DNA of 64,000 bases from Chaunax sp. Z400. Lineage: Eukaryota; Chordata; Actinopteri; Lophiiformes; Chaunacidae. The notes beneath the pieces are model-generated. The model ran no database searches. It had not been told where the DNA came from and saw nothing but the letters and a program-made list of their open reading frames with translations. How positions within the stretch are numbered: the first letter of the stretch is position 1; each line of letters opens with the position of its first letter. The DNA lies in contig CM075183.1 of the NCBI GenBank assembly GCA_037577475.1, forward strand, positions 13,470,471 through 13,534,470, given 5' to 3'. Positions 14,501 to 28,900 of the stretch are shown one piece after another. Made by a program: the position numbers and the translations under genes.

Positions 14501-16914
14501 TTAGGAGTCGGCTGCACCAGCTGCTTCCATGCTCAAACCTCATAAGTTATATATGTTGATGTAAACTTGACCTCTCCAAACAACTAAAGACTATGTCCTT
14601 AACGTTGGACCGAATAACATCATCGAAGTTAAACCGACGTTAGCTTGATTATAAATTTAAAAAAGCCAGTAGTTTAAGAAATTAGCAACAAATTAAAGCA
14701 TAAGGTAGGTTGTCAAGTGTAAAGCCTTCGATGACGTCGTCATTTAGTCTTTGGACTGCCATTTTAGAGCCTCGAGTTTGGAGTAACGGCCATCGCACAA
14801 TCTTGTTGGGGTGTTTTTTTTAAGCCAGAAGTCGACATATTTGGAGGAGAGGATGGGGTGACACCCTGTGGCAGCTACTTCTGAATCACATGGTGGCCAT
14901 GTCCCAAAGTATTCCCTGCTTTATCATAACTTTTGCTATGAAGGAGTTGAAAAGAAAACTTTTGCATGTATTACAGGGTGAACCTGGAGAGCCTGGACGG
15001 AGTGGACACAAGGTAATAATTGTACTTTGCCACACATTCCTTTTTAACGTACAGTAGATAGATAGTATTACATGAATATAAATAGATGTAGCAGTGATAG
15101 TAAAACAGTTTTAATCATGTGGACCAAATATAATTATATTTTGTTGGATATTTAGTGTTTTTTTTCATGTTAATTATGATTTGTTTTAATTGATAAGTGA
15201 CTATACAAATAAAATATTTGCCTGGGCTGACTGAACATATTTATTTAGTTTTCATCACTGTGGATTCACACATCTACACAAGTTTAAATGTAGAAGGTGA
15301 AGCAGTAGTCTATTGTGCAAGATAAAATAAAGTTTGTACAAGAGCATAAATGTAATGGGGATAGTTGTGCGTGGGTGGGTGGCCTCACTGAGCAAAGCCT
15401 GACACTTCACCTTGAACGCAGCGCTCCAACTCGACTTACATTTACGGCTTTATGCTTGTTTTGAGACAGTGTAAGGTCACAGATATCATATTAACACAGT
15501 GGATCCACTAAATCTTTTGGATGTTTGTTCTTCGTTTTATTGAAACCTGCACTTTTCACAGACTTTGCATCAGGTTCAGGTTGTTTACAACGTTTGCTGT
15601 ATGACCGCTCTCTCAAAGCCGGTTTTTATTCAAGTGTTCGACACACTTTTCCAAAAGCCGAGAAAGAAAATCGGAAGAATATCGTTAAAACGGTTGCTGA
15701 TGACAGACTAATTGAACAAGCATGCAGCAGAGGAGGAGCTATTTTCCTGCAAAAATAAAAACCATTACTCGTCCCTTGACCAGGCTCCATCTAATTCCAC
15801 TTTTTAATCCCGAGCGCTGCACCCCATTAAACTCCCCTCTCTTTTCTCCGTTTGAATGAACTGGTTCCAGACAGACAGCTTTTCAAAAATGTCTCTTTTT
15901 TTTCTGCTGTGCTGCAAAGAAATACTTATTGCCTCACTAATTTTTGTGACCGCTTTGTCTTATCTCTCATTTTACAGCTACTCTGTTTGTGCTGACACAC
16001 TTAAAAGTCATATTTTCACCATAATGACGACGATCATAAGATTTCTTTGCTGTTCCACATTAAATATTATTGTTGGATGGCAATCAACTGTTGGTGAAGT
16101 AGTAGTCCACAAGAAAGACCTATATTCATTAGTTTTACAATGCTTTCATTAGCCTCAATGGAAATTTACAGCCCTCTCTCTGATCCCCGGAGTGCCATTC
16201 CAGTTGATCATTTTCATGCGGTGCTACTCATTTCTTTTCATATGCCATAAATACAATGTTTTGAAAGTCTCGCAGAGGCATCGCAAGGGAACTGACCTCT
16301 GATTTTTCCACTGTTCAATCAAATGACTGCGCGTTACTCAAACTTGCATGTAATGGGAGTCTGGAGTCTTCAACAATGGCCCGACCTTGGTAAACGGAGG
16401 AATAGGCCAACTCTCGACTTTCTCCGCTGCCAAACTCTAACGACCTTGAAGCCACAGCATCTCTCTCAAACAGCTTTTGCAACTTTAATCCAAGGAATCT
16501 GACAGTTGTTCCTTCCAGAAACCAGAACTTTTTGCACCTGCCCAAACCAATAAAATCATAAACTTAAAACTCCGTTGCATTTTGCGCAGGGTTGAGCCTC
16601 CTAACAAGCACTAATCACGGCATCAAGCCATGGCTGCATGAGTTGGTTTGAAAGTGCATGTGCAGTATCCTTTGCTAGCGCTCACTGCAAGCAAATAAAC
16701 ATACTCTTACGGACAGCAGGCTTTTAACGGTATTACAGCGGCTTTTAAAGGCAGAGAAAGCACAAATAGAAAGTAACGTAGAGCTAATAGAACCCCAAAG
16801 AGCCTGCAAATGAGGCTTGACTCAGCTTAGCTTGGCTTGGCTGTAACATGTCACACTCTTCCTATGTAGGGAGAGCCAGGACTTCCAGGGCTGCCTGGAC
16901 TCCCAGGGATAAAG
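2596..16914 (+). CDS. col25a1: col25a1 exons, segment 1: middle collagenous domain (8 exons)
   Basis: Exons at 2596-2622, 4434-4478, 6755-6799, 7432-7458, 9828-9872, 14420-14452, 14977-15012 and 16870-16914 (27, 45, 45, 27, 45, 33, 36 and 45 bp). Each begins with a Gly codon right after AG and ends before GT. They encode GPEGPEGQR, GSIGLPGNPGVDGLK, GDVGIPGLDGIPGVK, GEMGERGEK, GDMGEDGPKGDMGEK, GDAGSSAAGIK, GEPGEPGRSGHK and GEPGLPGLPGLPGIK. Most lengths are multiples of nine, the usual collagen exon module. The 33-bp exon breaks the triplet pattern at SSAAGIK, an interruption also present in the human chain as I recall it. Acidic and basic triplets (GEK, GDK) alternate, as in other membrane collagens. 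No earlier exon was recognised in bases 1-2595. Confidence 0.93.
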
Positions 16915-19900
16915 GTAACTGCTTCAATATTTTTGTCCCCAGTCTTGTCCCTGTTCATCGCCTTCAGCCCATCTGTAAGGTTCATAAAAAAACTCAGCCG
17001 ACCTATCGTCATGCCTCTTGTACGACACGTCAAGGTCTCACTATCTACCTCCATCTGCTTGAGTGGCAGAAGCAGTAATACCTGCACAGTCAGTGCGACG
17101 AAAAGCAAACCGACAAGACCCAAGTAGTCGATGCTTGTGATCTGAACATGCCAGAGAGTGTCTCTACAGATTCTGAATAGCGTAGCGGTCTCTAAATTAA
17201 TGATTGGCACACTGCATTCCTTGGCAACAACTTCAGTCTACTTCCTGGAAGTGACACCGAGAGACACTTTGACAAAATGTGCAGGACAGGAAGTTTGATT
17301 TTTAATGCATTATTTAGAATTTCAAACTAGGCTTTTTGCTTGAGTAAAAGTGCATTCTTTTTGTGTCACAAAAGACAAACAGCAGATGGTGAATTTAATG
17401 TACAAAAGGCACGTAATAATTCACTGCCATCTTCTGCTTGGAGAATAACAACCGCCTCCGTGTATGTCAGTGTCAGTAGCTTCAAATATATCACGTGAAC
17501 ACAAGGAATGCTTGTTTCTGCTTTTGTTTTTCTCCTGTTACGTGCTTGTTATGTGCTTGCCTCGTAAAAAAAAAAAAAAGAAGCCTTTTCATTCTGCATT
17601 TGATATGCTCCTGTTTTTACTTAAGAGGCCTGAATGCTTGATGGATTCTAACAATATTTTTGCTGACGTAGCACTTGCAGGTTCTCGGCACGGCCTGCAC
17701 TTTGCTCTGCTCTGCATTCTTGGCTGTTGATCCAATCAGTGTTTAAACATTTGAGTCAGTTAACCTCTCCAGAAAGCTTCCAGTGGGCCTAAATTACCAT
17801 AGGTGGGAACTACGGCTCGAAGATGGTAAAGGACTGTATCCCAGTTAATTTATTTCATAATCAAAAGTCATTTAAGTCAAATCAGTGTTACAAGTTATAC
17901 TGGAGGCTCCTCATGAATGAAATGCAAATGTCTTGATTAATTTCTAACAACGTTGATGTCTGTTAAAGCACAAAAGAAGGAATTATTAATGGATGTGAAT
18001 CCAGGGGATAAATTAACAAGCCAGTGAAAATGTGTGACTCTGTGAGTGTGATTTATGCACGTCCCTGAGTGTGCATGTGTGTCGTTTCGAATATGTTTGA
18101 CCGTGCGTCTTGTGTATGTGTTTAGCACTCATTAGCAGCGGGTTGAGCTAGCGCTATAGATCAGATATTCCCAGTGGTGAAATGAATAATATATCCAGAT
18201 TTTGTTTTTCTCAGGGTGAGCCTGGATTCCTCGGCCCCCAGGGAGAGCCAGGCCTTCCAGGACTCCCTGGAACTAAGGTGGGGTGACTTCGGCTTCTCAC
18301 AGAAATCCTGTTTGTCATAATATTTCCTGCTCGTAGTGACATAGTGCGCATTTCATGTCATCGTCAGTGAGCTGCGACAGCTTTGACAGATTTTTTATCG
18401 CAGCCTGTCGCTGTGATTGACATTAAAATCAGCCATTTCTCTGGGTTTATGCTATTATTATCCATTATTATCACTTCACCCAGGCTGCGTTTCCTCTAAA
18501 TGTCACTTGGAAGTGTAGGAATGAGCTGATCCACGCTGCTTCCTTTGAGTCGTGACATTATCACACCGAGCAGCCAGCGGCGATAAGCCAGACACATTAG
18601 ATTTAATGTTTGCATTGTCGTTTTGCATCAAGCTGTTTGCAATGCATTAATAATCAAGATTTATTAGACTCCTTATGTCCTCTGGTGTGTCTCTGCTGCT
18701 TAGTCAAATGTCAGAGGATAGTTAAAAAGGAGGAGCGCCGCATTTAATAGTTCATCTGATGTTTTTTCTGTGTTCAAATCTGCTTACAGGTTTGACTACA
18801 GGGATTTTTTTCACATCATTTTGACTTGGACTTTTTCAATCCGAGTTTTATTTCCCAGTCATCATTAGTAAGTGGATATTAGAAGAGAAAATGAAAGCCT
18901 AATTGAGTCAGCACAGCTGAGTGATGGTTGTGTCCCACTTAGTTTTATAGCATCAGCAATAAGAAATAGACAGTAGAGGCTTGGAGTTATACAACATCGC
19001 CCTCTACTGGCCTTTAAAGTCACATCACACTGACAGACGACGCACACAACTATACAACATTTATATTATTGAACTTGAGGACAAAGAAAGCTGAATGCAG
19101 ATTTGAGAGTTTTCTTTCAAATTTCAACCTCGTTCAGGGTCACCATCTACCAGAACGCCGACTGTAAATCCTACATATTTGTGCTGACTCAACATAGATA
19201 TCTAGCATTCGCTGTGTAATCTGTCGAGTAAGCACAGGCGGAGAACTCCTCTAGAGGACGTCCTCCATGTCGGTGCTGCTTAAGAGAATTGAAAGTTTAT
19301 GCCAGATGTTCAAAAAATGCATGACGGCTTTTCTTCTGCCAATAAATAAGGGTTAGAATTGATTTATTAATTGAGCATTGATTGACAGTTCTTGATGACA
19401 TCTATTAAATTAAGGTTGCATGAGAATGGCAGTAATTTACCTACCTGAGCATCGTGTTCTTTTGTCCGTATAGGGTGAGAGAGGTGAGCACGGGCCTCCA
19501 GGAAAGGGTGAAAGAGGAGAAATTGGACCCTTTGGACCAAAGGTTGGTTATTCAAGCGCCTGTGTGCTTGCATACACAAATGTCATGAATTAAACCGGAT
19601 CATTCAGCACTCTTAAAGAGTAATGTTTATGTTCATAAATGTCTTTTCACTGATGTAAATCATAGATTTTGCTGCCATCTAGAGCCTCGCTGATTCAGGC
19701 ACATACTATGAAGTTCCCACAGTTTTTCGAATAAGAGAAAAAGGAGAGGAAATGATCCCCGTAGGAAATATTCAGTGAGAATTGCTGGCTGATCCATTTT
19801 GGCTTTGTAGTGAGTTCAAGGCTTTCCCTGGAGTCTGCATACAATAAACCACATTTTAATGAGTTTGCCATTGTTTATGTCTGGCACTGACCCGGCAGGT

Positions 19901-22900
19901 AGCTGAAGCTCCAGTCTAAACTTAGACAACCCATAGATCTGTTTCACAAAGGGAGCCCCTGCTTTATCTGCGCCAGAGATCAAATAAACATTTTGTCCAC
20001 TGCTTGGCAGTCATGGCATATTAAAAGCTGCTTATTTTAGTGCCAGATGACTGGGTTGCTCTCTAAGGAGGAGAACGAGAGGCTGATGGTGTCTCCTTTG
20101 TGAAATGTGAATTTTAAATGCATTGATTTTTTTTGTTTGTTGATGAATTTATAATGAACCCATGAAGAACATTTATTTGATGTTTTTCAATTCTGTGTTT
20201 TTCTATCTCAAATATTTAATAATAAATAATATGTATTTATATATCTTTATTGTGTCCCTTATATCGCGACTCTCTTCTGTTTTCTCACTCGGGGCAGGGT
20301 TCACAAGGGGAGGCTGGTGCACCTGGTTCAAAAGGGTCAAAGGTGAGCATGGCATGTTTTCTTTAAATTTGGAGAACATGGCGTCTTAATTAGCCTGATC
20401 TCTAATTAGATTTTGCAGGTGATCCAGATCTTGGATTTCCTCTGTTCCATTCAATGTTTTTCTTTCGGCGCTATGTGGAATTATTTGAGACCCCTATAAC
20501 TTTGCAATAATAATAGCGATTATTAGTAATAACAATACTTGATTTTTTTGTATGCACATTAGGGGGACACTGGAGATAAAGGAGACTTGGGATCGATTGG
20601 CCCGAGGGTAAGCAAGTATAAGATAAATAAATACCTCTGCTCTCCCCTTCTTGTATTGTTGCATGCTCTAGCATTCAAAATTAGTCTCCCCTGACATGTT
20701 GCACTGCTAGTAGTACACATTTTCTACCACTAGGGGGCAGCAGTCAGGCCTTTTTGTCAAAGACCTTTTTGCCTTTTAACTCATTGTATTCTCATTTAAA
20801 GGCCAGTTGTGCTGAATGAAAGTGTAAAATGTGTTTCTGAATGTCAATAATGTTGCAGGGCCCCCCGGGGCACAAAGGAGACCAAGGAGCCACTGAAATC
20901 ATCGACTACAATGGAAATATTCAGGAGGCTTTACAGGTCAGACAAGTCATTACCAAGTGTTACTCATCTCATTTACATCCTTACTTGGAGACCTGCATCT
21001 GCCAGAGGAGAGACTGAAACTTTGAGCACTCATTAGTTAATCATTTACCCTCCGTTAGGGTATAGCTTTAACAGGAAACAAAAAAAAAATTGCTTTGTTT
21101 CTGCTAAATGCAACAATTGGGTTTATTTTTTTAGATAGACGTATGGTTGTAGATATACAGTATGGATGGTGGAAGGCTATTTAAGGATGCACCTCTCATC
21201 ATATATATATATAAGTATTGTTGGTATCCATGTCATGGAACATGATGGAACATGGAACCCACATGTTTTTGCCTTAACTTGAAAAAGGCCACATACATAG
21301 AAGCATATTAACATTTAAAAAAAAAATGTTTTTTTATGTTTAGATTCTACTTTAAGCTGAGTAAGCATCTTTCAAGTGTGATTAACCTGAAATTCCTACG
21401 TCTATGGGTAACAAGATAATGAAAAATGTATTCCTTTATTTAGCATAATTCAGGGTGTGTCCTCTCCACATAAAACAGCTAATGTTCACCCTTTAATACG
21501 TTACTCATTCTGAGGGTGTATCTGTGCAGAAATGTGCTGACACAATGGTTTCACTCTTCTTTGACCTTTGCAATCTTATTTCTCACCTCTTCCCCTTTTC
21601 CTCTCCTTTGGCCCACTGCAGAAGATTACCACTATTACAGTAACGGTAATTAGGCTCTGTGTGTGTGTGTGTGTGTTCGTGTGTGTGTGTGTGTGTGTGT
21701 CTATTGTGTCATCTCCATAAGTGATTCATCTTTGTCCTCGCATGGACCCAGCCCAGGCTATGCCTTGGTTTGCACTTGCCTTGTTGTTTTTGTGCTCCCT
21801 CAGCCAGCGGCATATTTGCTTAACAGCTAATTAAACAGTTTTATTAAGTGCTGTGTTCATGCTTCATTGTGAAACACGCTACAACCTACCTGACGTGCTG
21901 GTCACCACCCAGAGCATCATTAAAACATCCTTTCAAAACAAACTCATATAAATGTATTTGAAAGGGAGTTCTCCAAAACTCACATCAGTCCATTTGTGTT
22001 AAAAGACATACAGTATACATAGTGGCCGTCATTATAGTTGGGGTTAGACTGCCAAACAGGCAAAGTGGGCAACTGTCCCAGAACTCCAGGGTCCTGGTTC
22101 GTGTTGATTTAATGAAAGATTTGCTTTGTAATATGACCCAGACATAATATTAACTGATATGATGAGACCTTAAGATCAGTCCTACTTTATTATCTAATAT
22201 TCTGGCCCCTGACTTGAGAGTTTTAAGATCTTTGTTGTTTTCATAGTTGTCTACATATATTGATGATTCCCAAATTAAAGGCTACATCAAGTTTCCACAC
22301 AGCAAATCCTGGTTCAATTCCAAAAACAACGATTACCAACATGCAGTATGCCATATCTCTCATCTCTTAATGATGATAATTATTTATCCATAAGCTCGAG
22401 CTAACATGTGTTTGACTTTGGCATGTCCCTTTCACTTCAGCATCATAGTTCATAACTGATTGCTAACAATATTTGTGCTGTTTGCAAGACACTATATTGC
22501 GATGGTCAGCTCCATTGTTGAGGGAATGTACTCCCCCTGTATTTAAACGATAACTTTGTGTTGAATTCATCAATCCCAATCGAAAGTGGATTTCTTCATT
22601 GGAGTAGAAATGGTTCTCTCTTTGTCTTCAGGGTCCTCCTGGACCTCCTGGGCCATTGGGACCACAAGGTGTAAAGGTAATTTCATTTCCCATCCCCTCG
22701 ACAATATCGAATGTTCTCTTTTCATGTGCATTGGCTTCCTTCAGTTACAAAAATCAAACTTCATAACTGCAAAATCCAACAATTAACTCAATGATTTTTC
22801 GTTTTTGTTTATTTTCTTTCAGGGGGATCGTGGTATGCCTGGTCTCCCCGGACTAGATGGTGAAAGAGTGAGTCTATTATACAGTCAAACCTGGTTTAGG

Positions 22901-25900
22901 GACCTCCTCTATAAGGCAACCTCCTGCTTAGAATGACCGCTTTTTCATAGTCTGTTTAAGTTGTAAAACCCGTGTAAGACCACCTGCCCAATGAGGCCAC
23001 TTTTCTTCAGTCCCTTAAGTGATCTTAGACAGTTTTGACTCAGAAAAACCCCTACTTGAATCTTTTTTTATATTGAAGAGGTTATTAAATCAGGATTTCC
23101 ACTTAAATTTTGTTAAAACATTCCAAAATAGTTGCCGTGTAAAACATAATAAAACCATTATTTGCAAGCAAGCTGTGTGCCGACAGCTTTACCAAGTGTT
23201 TACCAGAGCCGATGTAAATATATCCGATCGCGTGTTTCACAAAAGGAAGCGCCGCCCTTTCCTGTGAATGACTCGGCTCAGATTTCACGCTCAATCATGA
23301 CGCCATCGCCTGCTCTTTACCTGTTTTGTCCGTGAAATGTTACAAACTGGTATTTATTGAGTATTCCACAATGTCACCAGTCTTTTATCGCCCCTGTCCC
23401 AACTTGTGTGGTAGGTGAAACATTCAACATATATTGTCTTTGTACTGTTTTCAGTTGAGTATATTTCAAAAAAAGGGTTTTCAAATGATTAAATTCTGTT
23501 ATGTTTTACACATAGTGGCGTCACATCCTTTTTGGAATCAGGGCTGTAGATCCCTTTTAATCCCCGGTATATAAATTTTTGCCCCTCCTCTCTCAGGGCT
23601 ACAAAGGTTCCAAAGGAGACATGGGAATGCCTGGAGCTTCAGGAGACAAAGGATCAACAGGTTTACCTGGTCTGCCTGTAAGAACCTGCATTTATAGTCT
23701 TCTTTAAGACAAAGCCTCTTTGTGTTCATGATAAATCTTCAAAATAAAATCTACATATGTCTCACGAAGGTCTTGTTCCTTAGGGTGTCAATGGGTTGAA
23801 AGGGGACAAGGGAGATTCAGGTCTAACAGGTCCTCAAGGTCCTGCAGTAAGTCACATTAAGGACATTTATTACGACTTGGCATAAACATACTTGAGTACT
23901 TATATTAAAGATACAGTTAACGTAAATATGATTGAATAATAAACATATCTATGTTTGATGTTTTCAGATCAGCGGTCCTCCAGGGCCACCAGGTCCGCAT
24001 GGACCCCCAGGACCCATGGTGAGTTTTTCTAAATGTCTGTGGACAACATTTGGTATGAATCCACAAATATGAACTTTACACATCCGTACGACAAAATTTT
24101 GACTTTAAATAATAGATTGTGTTGTATTGAGGTGCTGTGCAATGCTGCGTCGTCTCCTTATCTCCTCCTAGTAACCAACACAAGTCCAGGCTGTTAATTA
24201 TTTATGGAGCAGAAAAGAAAACAAGTGATAAAATACTGTGATTACACACAACAGGACCATATAGAATAGCGTTTATAGAGCAACATTCAACCTAGATATG
24301 CCTCTACATGCTCACCACAGATAGCAGTAGTCAAAGCACCTACAGCTTTCCTACAGCTTTCATGGCAAAGACGCAGCTCCAGTCAACTTACTGGTGCTGT
24401 CAGTTTATGTCACATCTTCCAGCTTATCTATTTTTAGGTAACTAGACCAGTTTGTCCTTGGACAAAGTCTGAAGTCACTTGGGATATATTCTTACTTATA
24501 ACTTCTTCGAGCCATAACTTTTGATGTGAACAAAAAAGGTGAAAGACAGATTAGATGTGGAAAGATTTTTTAAAATAAAGGTTTGGTTTAGTTTTGCAAA
24601 ATAATAAGAGTTGAGACCACAAACTATATTTTTTCATGTTTTCAGGGCCCCCATGGTTTCCCTGGACCAAAGGTAAGTCTCAACAAGAAAATAAAAGTGC
24701 AGTATGTATGATAAGAACACTCAGTCATTCTAAACGTTACGTTAATATTGGTGTGCCAATCAACCGTTAATGAAAATGTAAACCTTCCATTTAAATGTTT
24801 GTACAATTGTGTGTCCTCTGCTCAAATAGACAAGCCACCATTGAAATGTTTATTGCAGCAGCAGAACGTAAATAAAGCAGGCTCCGATTGGGGGGTTCAA
24901 GAAGTTTTCTCATCACTCCCCAATATATTCATATAAACATATCTGCGGTGATGAGTTCGGATCCTAGACGCCAAACTCAAGTCTGTATGTTCTGCTGCTG
25001 TAATAATAAACATTTCAAACTCGTCAGCTGTCTGACTGAACTTGACTGAAAAATGACTTACAACAAGTGCTAATCAACTTCAACCGGTTAGGTTGCTCTG
25101 CAACCTGCGCAGCTTAACATGACTTCTTCCTCAACCACAAAAAGCCGAGGAGTGAGTGCAAGGGCAGTAATGGATATCCCATCCAAGGATACTTTCAAAT
25201 ATACGCTCTGGGTTTCCAGTTACTGCAATAGCTTGCGATATTGGGCTTAAAACCTCAACCTTTCATTAAAATAATAAGCTGGGTTAAGAGACATGAGTGA
25301 TGCTACTCACTACGAGTGCTAATCAACTAATCAACTCCAGCCGGTAATGCTTGCGAGGCGACAGGCACAGTGCCTCATAAAACAGGAAGAGCTGGTGAGA
25401 TTCTCGGTAGACTAGATCGTCTCATTTAAAACCGTTCAATGCAGCCTGTCCTTTGCCGACTGCAGTCGACGAAGGACAGGACTTCATAGACTGGGTCCTT
25501 CGAAAGATGTGGCCCCTGAATTGGGACACAGCTATAGTGAATATGACACTTGAGCCAGGGGTGACACAGAAGGTAATAGTTCCAGGACTTTACAATTATT
25601 TACAAACACACAGCAGCAGTAATTGTAAAGTCCGAGAGGCAATGATGTACAGGACAGGTCAGCTTAATACAAGACCCAAGACACAAAGAGGTTGAGGCCG
25701 TGTTTGGTGGATGTTAGGGGAGGACAGGCAGGAAGACACAGAAGAAGCAGGTGCACTTGATGATAACATCGTTTTTGTCTAGTTCCCTTATTTCCCTTGT
25801 TGTTTTTGAAGGGGGAGCCTGGTTTGCATGGCATGAAGGGTATGCGAGGGGAACCAGGACATAAGGGGGACCGTGGACCGCTGGGTCTACCCGTGAGTAC

Positions 25901-28900
25901 AGCCGTGCACCAAGACTTATCTCGGCCAACACAGCCTCAAAAATCTATAGAAATCTCTGATTTATGTTTTTTTATGTTTTGATCTCGTTCAAATTTGAGT
26001 GTGTGTGTGTGAGAGAGAGAGACTATATGTCCTCCTCCATTTGCTGTCTTCATTTTCATTTGCCTGGCCTGACTATTTTGTGGCCTCCCTGTAACACACA
26101 GTGTAATTTAGTTGTTGTAAACCCTGCCATCAATCTGTCCTAATAACAGTGTTCATCTGGTACTAATCCCGCCTTGTTCATGTCACTCATACCTCCATAA
26201 CCACACAGGGAGCCTCCGGCTTGGACGGCAAGCCCGGAATTAGGGTGAGTGTCATGTGACCAAGAGGCTTCACCACCCAACTTCTGCCTACTTTTCTCCC
26301 TCCCATCCTCCATACAGTCCCTTGTTTCCTCCGATTTCTTGACCACCATCGACCCATGTTATTGTATTTCATTGCGACTGAATAAAAGATAGAATGTTGT
26401 AAGACCTTTTGTGGACATTTACATTTAGGTCTCATGAGTTGAATTCAGGCACACGGAGTTTATTTCTCCAGACAGATTCTCCATGCAGAATCCCGTCACA
26501 GCAGGCATTTCAAGGCTCTTGTTTCGTCCCGTGTTGCATTAACTCAGTATTAACACACACTCATATATTAACTGTGTCAGTAAATGTCCTTTGTGGCCAA
26601 TGCACGTGCACTAGCAGCAGTTCTGTCTACTGGTTGTAGGTCAAACCAGATGGGAATATTGAACAAATTTTGCTTTTCACCTCTTATTACTATATTAAAT
26701 GATGATGTAAACTTACCATGACAACACTACTCTTTGCAGGGCATGGATGGGCCTTCCGGTCCAGCTGGTCCCGCTGGCCCAAAGGGTGACATAGTAAGAC
26801 TGACATTTAATTCTTACTTCAATTCTTACTTCGATATCTCATTTTAAAGTCTGCGTGTACTGTTTCACATGGCTGCAACGCTGATTCTTTTGTATTAGGG
26901 TGAGAGAGGAGCGCAAGGCGAACCCGGACCGAGGGGACCTTACGGACTTCCTGTAAGTATCAGCTTTCGCTAATTCGGCTAAGAACTTTTGAACAACAGA
27001 TTCAGTCATGCATTTGGTGGAATATGTCATATTTACACTTATGAACATTATCAATTACTGATGAATGGTCTTTTATTTTATCGACACGTCCAATGATGTT
27101 CATCTCTCGGCGGCATGTCCTCTAGATTTCGCGTAAAGTCATATTTTGAATTATTTAATCAAACAGTTTATCCATGTGTGGTTGTATATCTTGAAGCATC
27201 AGTTATTGTGCATTCGTGAAACAGACACAGCACAATGAAAATGTGTTTCATATCACATTAATTGAAAACACCTTACCCCCGTAGTATTACACTTAATCAG
27301 TAACACACCCAGTATGAAGCTGAATATTGTCTCTAAATCATCTTTTAGTGCTAGGAAGAGCAATAATGAGCAGAAAGTAACAGAATAAAAACACCTTTAT
27401 TAAATAAGTGCATTTGTTTGCCGCCATTTTTCCACCTTATTAAAGAAGGTATTTTCTGTATATTTACGTCATGTTAAATGTCAGTGTTTGTCAAAGATGA
27501 TACATCCAGTGTTTGTTTTTTTTACTTCTAGGGAGCTGCTGGAACACCTGGCTTGGATGTAAGTCTCCTATAAACTTTGTGTTGTCAATTTTCTTTGATA
27601 TAAGGTGTCACCAGCACCTCATGTCAAAAGGCAGTGAACTTGGTTTTTATGAATAAAAACATATTTTTGTCTATAGTAAAGATATTTCTTAACATCATAC
27701 AAGATTTTCTTTCAAATTTCTTCTTGTTGCACTTCACTCCACTTCGTCATTTATTCTGCTTTTCGCCCTCTTCTAGTGTTTGTTTGTTTGTTTGTTTGTT
27801 TTTTTAGTCTGACCCCGATGTGTTTGCTTCAGCTTTGTCAGAACAAGTCTTTGCTTTTGCACTTTTGCACAGTAAAGAGAAATAAATTAAACAGAGTTGT
27901 ACTTTTACAGGGGTTGCCAGGCTTAAGGGGAGATAAAGGTGACGTTGGGGAAAGAGGAGAAAAGGTAGATGTAGCGAGGATGTTATGGCTTGTCAACCTC
28001 TTAACATTCCAGAGGACTGATGTCAATGGACAGTGACAGGAAATATACTATATAGTTGTTGTTTTTTAGCGTGGCTACTTTTTATGCTAAGTTAGTTTAG
28101 TTTAGTCTAATTTAAAACTCGCTGATTACAGATGAAATAATAAAGATAAGATGTAGCTGTTGGGGTGAAAAGAATGTCATGTTCCAAATGGATTATTGTA
28201 GATACACATCAAACCAGAGTTTTCATAGTAATTGGATAACAACTCCATACAATGTAAAGTTGCCTTTGCATAAAATATCATCCTCAGTCCTCTCAGTTCA
28301 GCTTTTGTTCTTCACCTTTGAATGATTTGTCATCTCATTTCTCAAAACCACTAATCAAATCTCATGTTGAGGTGTTAAAAAGGTGATTTCGACATGTTCG
28401 ACCAAATGAGTCCATTGACAACAGGCTCTTTTGTTTTTATTTCCATGCATGAACACACCCTTAAAACATGTCCCTACCATTTCTTGAGCCTGTTGATAAC
28501 TCCTCTTTGCTTGTGTATACTGTACTGTAGCGTAGATCTTTTGATGCTTAATCCGTGTGTTTCCACACCTACTAACACTTCCAGTGTGTTTCTAAGATGT
28601 TCCATGTCTTTTAGAAACTGTATCCCATTACCTTGGCACCAAAACAATACTTTGCATTTAGAGCTCATGTCTCCATTTCTCAAACCAGAATAGAAAACTG
28701 GGGGATCAGAAAGATTGCCGATGACAGAATTTGAATGATGATCAGAAGAAGAAACGGGTGCATGAATATCACTTGTAATTGTGAGTTACTGATGAACCAT
28801 TTCGTGCAGTAAAGTACAATTACCTGCAAAGTCGTACCATTAGATCTACAGATACATATAACCAAATCTGCACATTTGATCTCACGAGAGGCCATAAAGG

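Larger units (their letters stand above)
15013..20858 (+). other. col25a1 introns, middle part
   Basis: Introns at 15013-16869, 16915-18214, 18278-19473, 19543-20297, 20343-20562 and 20608-20858. No further exons, RNA genes or clear transposons were recognised. CTCF-like motifs in two of them are listed separately. Short open frames here are intron noise. Confidence 0.5.
24673..25811. other. col25a1 intron with three separate inverted repeats
   Basis: This 1.1-kb intron contains inverted repeats at 24841-24870/24986-25018, 25445-25480 and 25585-25598/25620-25633. There are also two diverged copies of a segment containing GTGCTAATCAACT (near 25066 and 25317). None matches a family I can name. 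No coding exon was recognised in the intron. Confidence 0.6.
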
